This document shows, one piece after another, positions 27,126 to 36,558 of a stretch of DNA of 64,000 nt. The stretch is from Acinetobacter vivianii (GTDB lineage: Bacteria; Pseudomonadota; Gammaproteobacteria; Pseudomonadales; Moraxellaceae): positions 434,001 through 498,000 of the forward strand of contig NZ_BMDR01000001.1 of the NCBI RefSeq assembly GCF_014635885.1. The letters are read 5' to 3'. The notes below the pieces were generated by a model. The model did not search any database. It was not told the DNA's origin and saw only the letters and a program-made list of their open reading frames with translations. The position numbers and the translations under genes were made by a program. Each line of letters starts with the position of its first letter. Within the stretch, counting starts at the first letter, position 1.

Positions 27126-27470
27126 TTGAGAGTATTTTCTTAAGAAAAACTAAACAGCCTAGCATATATAAATATTTTATGTTGTATCATGCTTACAATC
27201 ACAACAATTTAATCAGTTAAAAGCCGATATTATTTTTAAAAAATTAAAAAACTTAGTTTAACTGCATGATTAATAACTGTAAAAACTATTAAATGAATTG
27301 TTATGCATATTATTTATATTGTGTGATATATATCAAGTTTGGTCTTTAAAGTCCTGAATTATCGCTTACCCAAAGATTTTCATATTCGTTTCAATGTAGA
27401 GAGCATAAATACAGTATTTTTAGCTCTAGCGCTGACCGAAACACAAAGCTTCAGTCAGCATTGTTTTGTA
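27126..27470. other. Intergenic region, 345 bp, with an inverted repeat at the SDR end
   Basis: Very AT-rich near the acyltransferase start. GCTGACCGAA (27431-27440) and TTCAGTCAGC (27450-27459) form a 10-bp stem with one wobble or mismatch. The repeat sits just beyond the SDR gene stop and may be its terminator, although no long T-run follows. No gene is supported here. Confidence 0.5.
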
Positions 27471-28226
27471 TTAGATGATGCCACCATTGACACGAAGTAC
27501 TTGGGCATTGACCCAGTTGCTGGCTTCATTCACTGCAAAATCTAAAACTGCTGCAATATCTTCTACCTGACCCAAGCGTTCCAATGGCGCCGCTTTGCTT
27601 AACTGTGCAATCAACGTTTCACTCTTCCCTTCTAAAAAAAGCTCAGTCGCAGTTGGCCCAGGCGCAATCGCATTAACGGTAATATTTTTACCTCGAAGTT
27701 CCTTGGCTAAAATAGCGGTTAAAGATTCAATTGCGGCTTTTGATGCTGCATAAACCCCATAGCCTTCAAGTTTTAGCCCAACCACACTACTGGATAAATT
27801 AATAATTTTTCCCCCATGCGTCAGTCTTTTTGCCGCTTCACGCATGGTATATAAAGATCCTTTCAGATTGATTGCCAGAATTTGATCAATACTTTCATCA
27901 TCGACCTGCTCGATTTTACTTAAACGCATGATGCCAGCATTATTAATCAGGACATCCACACGACCATAGGTCTGGATCGCATAATCGAAAAGTTGGGTCA
28001 CTTCATCTGAATGGCTGATATTGGCTTTAAACGCACTCGCGATGCCGCCCGCAGCCTGAATTTTCTTTACCACTTGATCCGCTTCCTGATTATTATTGGC
28101 ATAGTTAATAATAATCTGATGTCCTTGCTGAGCCAGTAAATTTGCCGTAAAAGCACCAATGCCTCGAGAAGCACCCGTAATTAAAACTACTTTTGATGGA
28201 TTAGAATGTGCTGCTGTATTTGTCAT
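27471..28226 (-). CDS. SDR-family oxidoreductase
   Basis: A 251-residue classical short-chain dehydrogenase/reductase. The cofactor motif is VVLITGASRGIGAFTANLLAQQG (TGxxxGxG near residue 17), NNAG lies near residue 92, and the catalytic Ser and YxxxK are in LSSSVVGLKLEGYGVYAASKAA (about residues 145-165). The ATG at 28226 has AGG at the right distance; a longer start at 28238 is in frame. It is divergent from a LysR-type gene, and such pairs are usually regulator and target. Substrate unknown. Confidence 0.88.
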   Translation of the reverse strand: MTNTAAHSNPSKVVLITGASRGIGAFTANLLAQQGHQIIINYANNNQEADQVVKKIQAAGGIASAFKANISHSDEVTQLFDYAIQTYGRVDVLINNAGIMRLSKIEQVDDESIDQILAINLKGSLYTMREAAKRLTHGGKIINLSSSVVGLKLEGYGVYAASKAAIESLTAILAKELRGKNITVNAIAPGPTATELFLEGKSETLIAQLSKAAPLERLGQVEDIAAVLDFAVNEASNWVNAQVLRVNGGII

Positions 28227-28349
28227 TTTAAACCTCATTGAATGAAACTTATCATCTTATGCGTTCTATGATACTGTCCAGCTATCAGTTAATAATCTAT
28301 CGGATTCTGACATCTTTGTCCGAATAAACCGAACAAAGGACATCAAGAT

Positions 28350-29246
28350 ATGGATAAGTTAAATGCAATGTCTGCTTTTATCCATGTGGTCGAGCAGCAA
28401 AGTTTTACCAAAGCGGCGCAAATATTAAACCTGCCCCGTTCTACACTCACGGATGCGATCAAGCAGTTAGAGACCCAATTAAACACACGCCTGTTATTCC
28501 GCACCACACGTCAGGTTCGACCAACCGATGAAGGCCAGATTTATTATGAGCGCTGTAAGTATATCTTGAGCTATATCAATGAATCAGATCATGATTTTCT
28601 GCATGCAAAACCTCAAGGAACCTTAAAAATAGAAGTGCATGGTATTTTTGCCTCTCATTTTATTTTGCCAAAACTACGAGATTTTTTAAGCGAATTTCCT
28701 CAAATCCAATTACAACTGACAGAAAGCGATCGTTATGTTGACGTGATTAAGGAAGGAATTGATTGCGTGATCCGGATCGGACAACTGAATAATAGTGAAC
28801 TGATCGTTAGGCATCTGGGAAATATCCAGCAAGTCACGTTGGCAAGTCCGCGATATTTACAACAATACGGTACGCCCCATCATCTAGACGCGCTTAAAAG
28901 CCATATTATGGTTGGGTTTTATTCCACTGCCCGCCAGAAGAATCTTCCTCTGGAGTTTATGGTTGAGGGCGAACTAAAAAATTATGATTTGCCCTTTATG
29001 ATTCAGGTCAATGGTGCACATACTTACTCGGCAGCAGCAAAACAACACTTTGGGCTGATACAGGTGCCGCGTTATGGTCATGTTGATGAACTTGCACAAG
29101 GCGTACTGTGTGAAGTCTTGCCTCATTATCCCGTACCTTCGTTGCCTGTCTCTTTACTGTATCCTTCTAAGACACTGGTTTCACCGAGACAGAAAGTTTT
29201 TATTGAGTGGATTGTACAGTTATTTAAACGCTATCCTTTGGGTTGA
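28350..29246 (+). CDS. LysR-family transcriptional regulator
   Basis: A 298-residue LysR-type regulator. The N-terminal winged helix is MDKLNAMSAFIHVVEQQSFTKAAQILNLPRSTLTDAIKQLE, and the remainder is a periplasmic-binding-protein-like effector domain with FLSEFPQIQLQL and a CVIRIGQL stretch. It belongs to the group often paired with SDR or quinone-type oxidoreductases. AAGGA nine bases upstream supports the start. The 123-bp gap to the divergent SDR gene should contain its binding site. Confidence 0.9.
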   Translation: MDKLNAMSAFIHVVEQQSFTKAAQILNLPRSTLTDAIKQLETQLNTRLLFRTTRQVRPTDEGQIYYERCKYILSYINESDHDFLHAKPQGTLKIEVHGIFASHFILPKLRDFLSEFPQIQLQLTESDRYVDVIKEGIDCVIRIGQLNNSELIVRHLGNIQQVTLASPRYLQQYGTPHHLDALKSHIMVGFYSTARQKNLPLEFMVEGELKNYDLPFMIQVNGAHTYSAAAKQHFGLIQVPRYGHVDELAQGVLCEVLPHYPVPSLPVSLLYPSKTLVSPRQKVFIEWIVQLFKRYPLG

Positions 29247-29263
29247 TGATTTTCTAGCAAAAC

Positions 29264-29300
29264 GGCTCATTACCCTTGAATGGACAATGAGCCAAAATTC
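29264..29300. terminator. Bidirectional terminator
   Basis: GGCTCATT (29264-29271) and AATGAGCC (29286-29293) form an 8-bp stem between the convergent LysR and phnX genes. Confidence 0.65.
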
Positions 29301-29314
29301 TATTTTTGAATACG

Positions 29315-30130
29315 TTAAGGCTTTTCACCTTGATTTAGACGGCGCTCAATATCATCTAATACGGCTGGTAAATCAGCGATACTATCAATCACATAATGTG
29401 CACCTGACTGATTCATTTTTGCGTAAGCTTTGTCTTTGAGTGGTTGTTGCTGTTCAGCAGATAGCGCTTGCCACTCTTCAAAACTCAGACCAACTTCATT
29501 CCCGCTAATCGCAAGACCGACCGTCCAGCAGCCTGCATTTAAGCCTTCTTCAATACCGACCACGGTATCGTCCACTTTAACCGCAGTTTTAATATCTGAG
29601 ACATCTAGCTCAATCAGGTTTTTCCAGAGCATTTCTGGATATGGGCGACCATGTTTGACATCACTTGCGGTGATAATACAGTCAGGTTGATAGCCCTGCT
29701 GTGCCGCATCTTGAATCAGTTGTCCAATCATCATTGAGGCATAACCTGTATTACTGCCAATTTTTGCGCCACGTTGCTTGATATTGTCAAATACAGCCAA
29801 TGCACCTGGAATCAGTGCTGAACATTGCGGAATAGATTTCAATTGGTATGGAATAAAGTCCTGATATAAACGGTCAATATCGGCAACCGTCACTTCACTG
29901 CCGTAAATCTCTTTCCAGAGTTGTGCCACACGAGGCATTTTCAATACAGCAGCAATATGATCACGTTTTTCCAAGCCCATGGGTGCACGAGCTTCTTCAA
30001 TGGTGAGCTCGATTTTATTGTCTTTAAATAGTGCCATAAAAGCCAAAATCGGAGCGCGTGAACCAAAATCAACAGTTGTACCTGCCCAGTCAAAAACCAC
30101 AGCTTGAAGTTGGATATTTGTATTTGTCAT
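29315..30130 (-). CDS. phnX: Phosphonoacetaldehyde hydrolase (phosphonatase)
   Basis: A 271-residue HAD-superfamily enzyme. The nucleophile aspartate is in VVFDWAGTTVDFGSRAPILAF near the start. The lysine that forms the Schiff base with the substrate is in ARAPMGLEKRDHI, and DVKHGRPYPEMLWKN and VKVDDTVVGIEEGLNAG complete the site. It cleaves phosphonoacetaldehyde to acetaldehyde and phosphate in the cytosol. The ATG at 30130 has AGGGA upstream; a longer in-frame start at 30205 would overlap phnW and is rejected. It follows phnW by 35 bp in the same operon. Confidence 0.95.
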   Translation of the reverse strand: MTNTNIQLQAVVFDWAGTTVDFGSRAPILAFMALFKDNKIELTIEEARAPMGLEKRDHIAAVLKMPRVAQLWKEIYGSEVTVADIDRLYQDFIPYQLKSIPQCSALIPGALAVFDNIKQRGAKIGSNTGYASMMIGQLIQDAAQQGYQPDCIITASDVKHGRPYPEMLWKNLIELDVSDIKTAVKVDDTVVGIEEGLNAGCWTVGLAISGNEVGLSFEEWQALSAEQQQPLKDKAYAKMNQSGAHYVIDSIADLPAVLDDIERRLNQGEKP

Positions 30131-30165
30131 GAGATATTTCCCTAAAGTATTTATGTCGAATAAAG

Positions 30166-31329
30166 TTATGCAGTGACTGCGCTGAGATGGAGATGGGTCT
30201 GACAATAATCCGAAATTGCCGCTAATAAACCTTCGATATCCTGTTGCTTAACTTCGCCAATATTGCCGATACGGAAACAGTTCAGATCAGTCACTTTGCC
30301 GGGATAAATGACATAACCTGCTTGTTTTAAGCTTTCATAAAACTGCTGAAAGCTGAACTTTGGCGAAGCTGGATATAAGAAGGTGGTAATAATCGGAGAT
30401 TGAGTACATGCATTGCCCAGTACCCGTTCAAATCCAAGTGCTGACATACCTTTTGACAGGGTTTGCTGATTATTCAGATAACGTTGGTAGCGCGCTTCGA
30501 TACCGCCTTCTTGTTCCAATTCGAGCAAGGCTTGATAAAATGCGCGAACCACATGAGTGGGTGAGGTAAATCTCCATTTCCCATTTTGTTGTTCCATGGT
30601 ATGCCACTGGTCATAGAGATCCAGACTGACTGAACGTGCCAATCCCTGACATTGTTCAAGACGCTCGCGTTTTGCCAGAATAAAACCAAAGCCCGGTACA
30701 CCCTGAATGCATTTATTGGCACTGGAAATCAGAAAATCAATTTCAAGCTCAGCAATATCCATCGGTATGCCGCCGAATGAACTCATGGCATCCACAATCC
30801 AGACCTTGCCTGCAGCTTTGACTAAACGCCCGATGTCTTGAATTGGATTTAAAATACCTGTGGTGGTTTCACAATGAACGCAAGCCACATGGCTGATACT
30901 TTCATCCATTAATACTTGCTGGATTTCAGCCAAGTCGGGTGTACTAGTTTCAGGATAAACAAGTTCAACCACTTCGATATTTAAGCAGCGCGCCATTTGC
31001 ACCATGCGCGCCCCGTAAGCACCGTTATTGATAATCAGCACTTTTTCATGCTTGGCAATCACTGAACCTAAAACAGACTCAACCGCAAAGCTGCCACTAC
31101 CTTGCATCAGTACTGCGGTGTATTGATCTACTGCTGTGGTTGCCAGATTCACCAGTCTTTGGCGGATATCTTGTACCAGACCATTATATTCCTTGTCCCA
31201 AGTACACCAGTCTTTTTGCATGGCACGGCGTACCGTTGCAGAGGTCGATAATGGACCCGGTGTTAGCAGTAAATATTTATTGTCCAAGGCTAAATTTAAA
31301 GTGTCTTGTGTGTTCATGCTATTGCTCAT
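30166..31329 (-). CDS. phnW: 2-aminoethylphosphonate:pyruvate aminotransferase
   Basis: A 387-residue class V aminotransferase. [30 protein letters not shown] is a near-diagnostic opening for PhnW; the PLP aspartate is in [11 protein letters not shown] and the PLP lysine in [15 protein letters not shown]. It converts 2-aminoethylphosphonate plus pyruvate to phosphonoacetaldehyde plus alanine, feeding PhnX. Starts at 31329 or 31317 are both possible; TTG at 31350 is unlikely. A copy of the 20-bp palindrome ends 30 bp upstream of this start. Confidence 0.95.
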   Translation of the reverse strand: MSNSMNTQDTLNLALDNKYLLLTPGPLSTSATVRRAMQKDWCTWDKEYNGLVQDIRQRLVNLATTAVDQYTAVLMQGSGSFAVESVLGSVIAKHEKVLIINNGAYGARMVQMARCLNIEVVELVYPETSTPDLAEIQQVLMDESISHVACVHCETTTGILNPIQDIGRLVKAAGKVWIVDAMSSFGGIPMDIAELEIDFLISSANKCIQGVPGFGFILAKRERLEQCQGLARSVSLDLYDQWHTMEQQNGKWRFTSPTHVVRAFYQALLELEQEGGIEARYQRYLNNQQTLSKGMSALGFERVLGNACTQSPIITTFLYPASPKFSFQQFYESLKQAGYVIYPGKVTDLNCFRIGNIGEVKQQDIEGLLAAISDYCQTHLHLSAVTA

Positions 31330-31358
31330 CGTTTCAAGATTTGATTTCAATATATATC

Positions 31359-31378
31359 AATCTGGTTTAAACCAGATT
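31359..31378. promoter_or_regulatory. PhnR operator candidate, site 1 (upstream of phnW)
   Basis: AATCTGGTTTAAACCAGATT, a perfect 20-bp palindrome, lies between the FAD oxidoreductase gene and phnW. It is identical to site 2 and differs from site 3 at one base. Confidence 0.8.
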
Positions 31379-31384
31379 ACAAGA

Positions 31385-32527
31385 TTAAAAAATATGTTGT
31401 TCTAAAACATGTCGGATAAAACCTGCACCTGTGGTCATGCCTTTACCTGCGATTGCACTAATCAGGAAGATGCCTGACTCAACTTCAGTCACACAGGCCA
31501 GTTCGGTTGGATGTTGAAGGTAATAGCCATTCCAGCGGGTTTGAATGGGTGGTAAACGCAGTCCAATTTTTTCCACACAGTACTGTTCAATAAACTGGTT
31601 GATTTCTTCACGCTGGTCGAACTGAGTCGGTTCATCAATATCTGCATATTCATGGCTATCGCCGAGAATGATCTGCCCAGCCTGATTCTGCTTAATGAGA
31701 ATATGGATGCCAAAATCATGGACAAAGCCCTGTTGGGACGCTTGGTGGAGCTCCTGATAAGACGGACAGATTTCAAAAGCGGGATAACGGGAAACAGATA
31801 AACCTGAATAAAGGGAAACACCTAACTGTTGTGTTAAAGGCTGGGTTAATGCCATTTGCAAGGTACAACGTTTTAACCCTAGTTCCTGAAGTACTGTTGG
31901 ATATAAGGTGTCCGTTTCGGCACCATGACAAATCAGGATGCGGCTTGCTTGTACGCTTTGACCTGAGGCAAGCACGGCGATAGTTGATGCCTGTTGAGAA
32001 ATGGTTTTCACCACACAGGCATTACAATGGATTTCTACCCCTAAAGAGATTGCGTATTGCAAAAGACGCTGTCCGATCAGGTGTGGTTCAACGGAATAAT
32101 CTTCTGCAAATAGTAATCCTCCCAGCATAGGCGCTTGCGGTTGAAGAAATCCGTATTGTTGTGCCATTTCTGTTGTAGATAATAGCTGTACAGGAATATC
32201 AAATTGTGGTGCAAGCTGGGCAAACTCATTAACCACCTGCCATTCCAGAGCGGTATTTACCACATACAGACCATTGCGCTGTTGAAAAGTAATGTCGTAC
32301 TGATGCTGGATCCGTTGATAAAACTGCTTTGTATCTAGTGCATACTTGCGCCATTCACTTTCTGGATGAGTTAAGGTTGAGGTACCGACCATGCCAAAGT
32401 TACGGCGTGTCGCGCCGATGGGCTGGGCATCTTTTTCAAATACCTTTACGGTGAGGCCTTGTTCCGTAGCCTGAATAGCGGCAGATAGGCCTAAAATTCC
32501 TGCACCTACAATAATGAGATCGGTCAT
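31385..32527 (-). CDS. Phosphonate-cluster FAD-dependent oxidoreductase (HpnW/PbfD type)
   Basis: A 380-residue DAO-fold flavoprotein. The FAD motif is LIIVGAGILGLSAAIQA at the N-terminus, GATRRNFGMVGTST follows near residue 45, and AIAGKGMTTGAGFIRHVL closes the site. This subfamily is typically encoded beside phnW/phnX-like genes and has been proposed to oxidise N-alkylated or related 2-aminoethylphosphonates to phosphonoacetaldehyde, bypassing PhnW. The ATG at 32527 has AGGA upstream; an ATG at 32563 is in frame. It lies between the permease gene and phnW, with its stop next to an operator. Confidence 0.85.
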   Translation of the reverse strand: MTDLIIVGAGILGLSAAIQATEQGLTVKVFEKDAQPIGATRRNFGMVGTSTLTHPESEWRKYALDTKQFYQRIQHQYDITFQQRNGLYVVNTALEWQVVNEFAQLAPQFDIPVQLLSTTEMAQQYGFLQPQAPMLGGLLFAEDYSVEPHLIGQRLLQYAISLGVEIHCNACVVKTISQQASTIAVLASGQSVQASRILICHGAETDTLYPTVLQELGLKRCTLQMALTQPLTQQLGVSLYSGLSVSRYPAFEICPSYQELHQASQQGFVHDFGIHILIKQNQAGQIILGDSHEYADIDEPTQFDQREEINQFIEQYCVEKIGLRLPPIQTRWNGYYLQHPTELACVTEVESGIFLISAIAGKGMTTGAGFIRHVLEQHIF

Positions 32528-32635
32528 TGTGGTTGTCCTATTAAGTCTGTTCCAAGCAGTCATTGGGCTTGATTCGGGCTGAATTAACCCCTACCTCATA
32601 CAATGAAGTATCAAAAACGAAGTGAAATTAATGAG

Positions 32636-34348
32636 TTAGTGTGAAGCTTCTCGCCAAGCCTGTGTTTTCTTCAATATTCCTCGAGTCAGCAAACCATGTA
32701 TGAGTTTGACGATGGCTGAAGTGAGCAAGATCAAGACGCTCATTGCTACTGCCGAAGCAGTATCACCTGCATCATCCATATTCAGAATAGAAACCGCAGC
32801 AAGGTTGGTATCTGGTGAATATAGGAAGATTGCAGCTGAAACGGTGGTCATCGCATTAACAAATAGATAGACCGAAATATCACACAGTGCAGGTAAGCTG
32901 AGTGGCAAATATACTTTGTAGAAGGTTTTCCAGCGACTGCTTCCCAAGCTTTGTGCGGCAGCTTCCAGTTGTACAGGAATCTGTTTAATGGTGCTGCTCA
33001 GTGTCAGATGCGGCACGGTGTAATAGTGAATAATGGTTGAAATCACCAGTAAACTCATGGTGCCGTACAAGATATGTAAAGGATTCTGCATATCATTGAA
33101 AAACAGGATGTAGGCAATACCTAATACCAGACCAGGAATGGCAAGTGGCAATAAGGTCAACATCTGTACCAGATTTTTTAATAATGGGTGAACTTTAAAA
33201 CGCTCGGCACATAAGGCCACCATAAAGATCACCACACTTCCGACCAGCGTTGTAAAACCAGCCAGTTTGAGTGAATTAAAATAGGCATCCCAGCCACCGC
33301 CCTGAACATATTCAAAACGATAATGATCGAGGGTCATGCTCAGGTCATACGGCCAGTAGCGGATAAAAGAAGCCACGATTGCAGTGATGATCAGCAATAA
33401 GATAAAACCAGCAATCAGATAGCAAAACCCGCTGAACAGCCACTGACTTTGTGTACTTGCTTTCATTACATACGGCTTGACCTGAAAATTCTGATAGCGC
33501 GCCTGACGTTTGCTTTGATAACGGTCAAACACAAAGGCCAATAATGCTGGACAAAGCAACAGGATGGAAATCACAGCACCCATTTGCATATTTTGTTGGC
33601 CAATAATCTGCTTGTACACATCCAGTGCCATCATGTTGAATGAGCCGCCAATGACTTTAGGAATACCAAAATCAGTAAGTACATAGGTAAATGCCACCAA
33701 TGCTGCACTAACCAGACCATAACGGATAGCTGGCAGAGTGACAGCGCGATGTGTCGCCCACAGTCCTTTTCCTAAACTACGCGAAGCTTCTATCAACGAC
33801 TGGTCAATATTTCTAAATGCAGACAGCATCAAGATAAAAATAGCTGGAAATAACCAGAAGCAATAGCTGATTAGGATGCCCAATGGCCCGTAGATTTCAG
33901 TATCACCGAGCAAACTTTTCAATACACCTTGTTGACCAAACAGATAGACCAGCGCCAGAGACGGTAAAATGGACGGCGCCAGAATAGGCAAAAATGCAAT
34001 CGCTTTTAAGATCCCTTTTCCCTTGATATCAACGACTGTTAAGGCATAGGCATAAATACTTGCCATCAAGACCGTGATCGCTGTAGCAACACTTGCAATC
34101 CAGATTGAATTAAAAATCGATGAGAATAAACTTGGATTGGAAAAATATTCAATAAAGTTTGCCAGACCGATGTATTGTCCATCACTATTTAAAAATGCCC
34201 CTTTAAACAGAATCGCTAAAGGCAGAATGAGTAGACAAAACAGACCAAGTGCAGCAATAAATAAAAATGCTGATGAACGGAAAGAATAAAGCGAAGATTT
34301 AGCGGCCTGATTCTTTAAAATCGCAGCGGCAGTCGACTGATTTAACAT
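32636..34348 (-). CDS. phnU: 2-aminoethylphosphonate ABC transporter, fused permease
   Basis: A 570-residue inner-membrane protein with about twelve segments in two binding-protein-dependent permease domains. The first has an EASRSLGKGLWATHRAVTLP-type coupling loop (about residues 190-210), and the second has EAAAQSLGSSRWKTFYKVYLPLS (about 470). Fusion of both halves is the form found in the second type of aminoethylphosphonate importer (PhnU2). Its start overlaps the ATPase gene end by seven bases. Substrate assignment rests on the phnW/phnX context. Confidence 0.88.
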   Translation of the reverse strand: MLNQSTAAAILKNQAAKSSLYSFRSSAFLFIAALGLFCLLILPLAILFKGAFLNSDGQYIGLANFIEYFSNPSLFSSIFNSIWIASVATAITVLMASIYAYALTVVDIKGKGILKAIAFLPILAPSILPSLALVYLFGQQGVLKSLLGDTEIYGPLGILISYCFWLFPAIFILMLSAFRNIDQSLIEASRSLGKGLWATHRAVTLPAIRYGLVSAALVAFTYVLTDFGIPKVIGGSFNMMALDVYKQIIGQQNMQMGAVISILLLCPALLAFVFDRYQSKRQARYQNFQVKPYVMKASTQSQWLFSGFCYLIAGFILLLIITAIVASFIRYWPYDLSMTLDHYRFEYVQGGGWDAYFNSLKLAGFTTLVGSVVIFMVALCAERFKVHPLLKNLVQMLTLLPLAIPGLVLGIAYILFFNDMQNPLHILYGTMSLLVISTIIHYYTVPHLTLSSTIKQIPVQLEAAAQSLGSSRWKTFYKVYLPLSLPALCDISVYLFVNAMTTVSAAIFLYSPDTNLAAVSILNMDDAGDTASAVAMSVLILLTSAIVKLIHGLLTRGILKKTQAWREASH

Positions 34349-35517
34349 AGTGTCCGCCCTTTCCCGTCAAAGACATGTAACTGTTTTATAGCCACCTTGA
34401 TATACATGTTTGGATTGAGTATCGCGAGTGCATCATTGTCCAGATCAAGCTGAATCACATGGGCAGCATCATTTTGTTCAAGATTGACTTGGGTAAACAG
34501 CCGACGTTTTGCACCAAGAAATTCAGTTGAAATAATGGAAACAGGCAAATAGATAAATGCTGGATCATGATCAGCTTGTTCACACACGGCGACCATTTCT
34601 GGGCGAAACGCCAGTTCAATTTGCTGTCCAGCTTGTAAAGATGAAGTTTTTAATTGTACTGACTGCCCAAGTACCTGAATTGTGTTTGAGTCGCTCACCT
34701 GTGCTGGCAAGAAATTCATGGTGCCAATAAACTGGGCTACAAATTTGGTTTGAGGCTTATAGTAGATATTATGTGGTGTATCGACCTGCTCAATCACGCC
34801 GTGATTCATCACCACCACACGATCAGAAATACTTAGTGCTTCTTCCTGATCATGAGTCACCATCACGGTTGGTAAACCCAACTGCTGCTGAATGACACGG
34901 ATTTTTTGTCTTAAATTGACACGGACGATGGCATCCAGTGCAGACAGTGGCTCATCCAAAAGCAGAATATCGGGTCGTGGTGCGATTGCACGGGCTAAGG
35001 CAACGCGCTGCTGCTGTCCACCAGATAATTGATTCGGATATTTTGTTGCAATCGTAGGTAACTCGATCAGTTGTAATAATTCTTCAGTGCGCTGTTGACG
35101 CTCAGCCTTATTCCATTGTTTTGCATGGAGTCCAAAGGTAATATTTTCAGCGACAGTGAGATTGGGAAACAGTGCATAGTTTTGAAATACGATGCCACAA
35201 CGGCGTTTTTCAACTTTCTGGTTGGAAATGTCCTGTTCCATTTTAAGAACTTTTCCATAGTCCTGTACTTCTAATCCGGCAATAATTCTTAAAAGTGTGG
35301 TTTTACCACAGCCTGAAGGTCCTAACAGGCTAATGAACTCACCTTCATAGACTTCAAAATTGATATGATCCAGAACCTGATGTTTCTGAAAACTTTTATG
35401 AACATCAATAACTTCTAGAACTTTCTTGCGTTTATCCGCATGGATAAAATTGCTCAGTCCAGAGACTAAACTGCTCGCAGACTGAGTCGAAAAGTTATTC
35501 GGTGAATACTGCTTCAT
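34342..35517 (-). CDS. phnT: 2-aminoethylphosphonate ABC transporter, ATP-binding protein
   Basis: A 391-residue ABC ATPase. Walker A is LLGPSGCGKTTLLR (about residue 65), the signature LSGGQQQRVALARAIA, Walker B ILLLDEPLSALD and the H-loop VTHDQEEALSI; a C-terminal TOBE-like domain follows. The ATG at 35517 follows AAGGA by six bases; a TTG at 35520 is not preferred. Upstream, a CATAAT box at 35569-35574 lies 12 bases after the palindrome at 35587-35606, so the operator probably covers the -35 region of this operon. Confidence 0.92.
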   Translation of the reverse strand: MKQYSPNNFSTQSASSLVSGLSNFIHADKRKKVLEVIDVHKSFQKHQVLDHINFEVYEGEFISLLGPSGCGKTTLLRIIAGLEVQDYGKVLKMEQDISNQKVEKRRCGIVFQNYALFPNLTVAENITFGLHAKQWNKAERQQRTEELLQLIELPTIATKYPNQLSGGQQQRVALARAIAPRPDILLLDEPLSALDAIVRVNLRQKIRVIQQQLGLPTVMVTHDQEEALSISDRVVVMNHGVIEQVDTPHNIYYKPQTKFVAQFIGTMNFLPAQVSDSNTIQVLGQSVQLKTSSLQAGQQIELAFRPEMVAVCEQADHDPAFIYLPVSIISTEFLGAKRRLFTQVNLEQNDAAHVIQLDLDNDALAILNPNMYIKVAIKQLHVFDGKGRTLC

Positions 35518-35586
35518 CAACGTTCCTTATCCAGAACTTTAAGTGATTAAGCCGTATTTGAGCAGGTTATTATGACAGTTTAATTA

Positions 35587-35606
35587 AATCTGGTTTAAAC
35601 CAGATT
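35587..35606. promoter_or_regulatory. PhnR operator candidate, site 2 (upstream of phnT)
   Basis: AATCTGGTTTAAACCAGATT, identical to site 1. It lies between the phnR stop codon and phnT, with a CATAAT -10-like box 12 bases downstream on the minus strand. Confidence 0.82.
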
Positions 35607-35608
35607 GG

Positions 35609-36340
35609 CTAGCTTTGCGCTTCAAAATGTAAATCCAGCACATCATGTAACCAGTATTCTTGGTCAATATCAGTCACTCTTCCATGCTGGTCGCGGTTAC
35701 TTCGGCAAATATAAAGCCCTAAAGATCCAACATTTACATGTAAGGCTTTAGCTTGTTGCTCAGCCAAGGCTGTAGGAAACAAATTAATATTGGCACGGGT
35801 AATGACACATTGATATTCATCTGCCATGAGTTGGGTGACTGATTGATTCAGCGGATGTGCTAAAAAATCAGGAAATAAATCTGCACGGATACGTAAATGC
35901 TCAACCACCACAGGTCGTCCATTAATACTTCGACGACGCCAGATTGAATAAACCGAACTACCGACCGCAATATCTAAATGTTTGGCATCCCAAGGGGTTG
36001 CTTCCACCTGCTCTGCTGAAATCAGGTCTGTAGAAGGCACATAGCCTTGTTCGCTGACATATTGCATAAAGCTTTTTGTCGATTGCGGATGATAAATAAT
36101 GCGAGGTGCCCGAACATACCAGCCACGACGATCCAAACGGTAAATTAAACCATCCATCTCTAAAGCCAGTAAGGCTTCACGCACGGCAACGCGAGTGGTT
36201 TGAAACTTTTCTAATAGTGTACGTTCAGATGGAAGTTTGACATTACTCAGTAAAATTCCAGACTCTATTTCATGCGCCAATGAATCACGAATAGGAATAT
36301 ATTTAGGAATACGTGCTGATGATTGATCGATCTGAACCAT
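35609..36340 (-). CDS. phnR: GntR/UTRA transcriptional regulator of phosphonate use
   Basis: A 243-residue HutC-type regulator. The winged helix is IPIRDSLAHEIESGILLSNVKLPSERTLLEKFQTTRVAVREALLALEMDGLIYR (split here by function: recognition helix RVAVREALLAL near residue 55), and a UTRA effector domain occupies about residues 85-235. It resembles the regulator usually found beside phnWX and phnSTU. It is divergent from phnS, and a palindrome copy (site 3) lies between them. It probably represses the cluster until a phosphonate binds. Confidence 0.88.
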   Translation of the reverse strand: MVQIDQSSARIPKYIPIRDSLAHEIESGILLSNVKLPSERTLLEKFQTTRVAVREALLALEMDGLIYRLDRRGWYVRAPRIIYHPQSTKSFMQYVSEQGYVPSTDLISAEQVEATPWDAKHLDIAVGSSVYSIWRRRSINGRPVVVEHLRIRADLFPDFLAHPLNQSVTQLMADEYQCVITRANINLFPTALAEQQAKALHVNVGSLGLYICRSNRDQHGRVTDIDQEYWLHDVLDLHFEAQS

Positions 36341-36462
36341 AATTTTGAACCCAACATTTTAATTTTACTATACATGCAAAAAATGAAAGATTATTGAAAA
36401 CTAGCATTTCTTTTGCGGAGTTTAAGTTTTTTTGTCGGAAAAATAAAAGAAGAAAAATAATA

Positions 36463-36482
36463 AATCTGGTTTAAACCAGCTT
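36463..36482. promoter_or_regulatory. PhnR operator candidate, site 3 (phnR/phnS intergenic)
   Basis: AATCTGGTTTAAACCAGCTT matches sites 1 and 2 at 19 of 20 positions. A CATATT -10-like box begins 11 bases downstream on the plus strand, nearly the same geometry as at site 2. Confidence 0.8.
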
Positions 36483-36558
36483 AATGAAATTGTCATATTC
36501 ACTTGCTTAAATGTCCATCAACTCAGAAACCGTTGCATCATTATTCAAGGACGCTCTC

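Noticed and set aside
27339..27545. Plus-strand open frame of 68 codons downstream of the SDR gene
   Set aside because: It overlaps the C-terminal codons of the SDR gene on the other strand, has no ribosome site and no recognisable family.
36463..36482. The TGGTTTAAACCA palindromes as a mobile-element end or attachment site
   Set aside because: All three copies lie at regulatory positions of phosphonate genes, with -10-like boxes at nearly fixed distance at two of them, which fits an operator much better.
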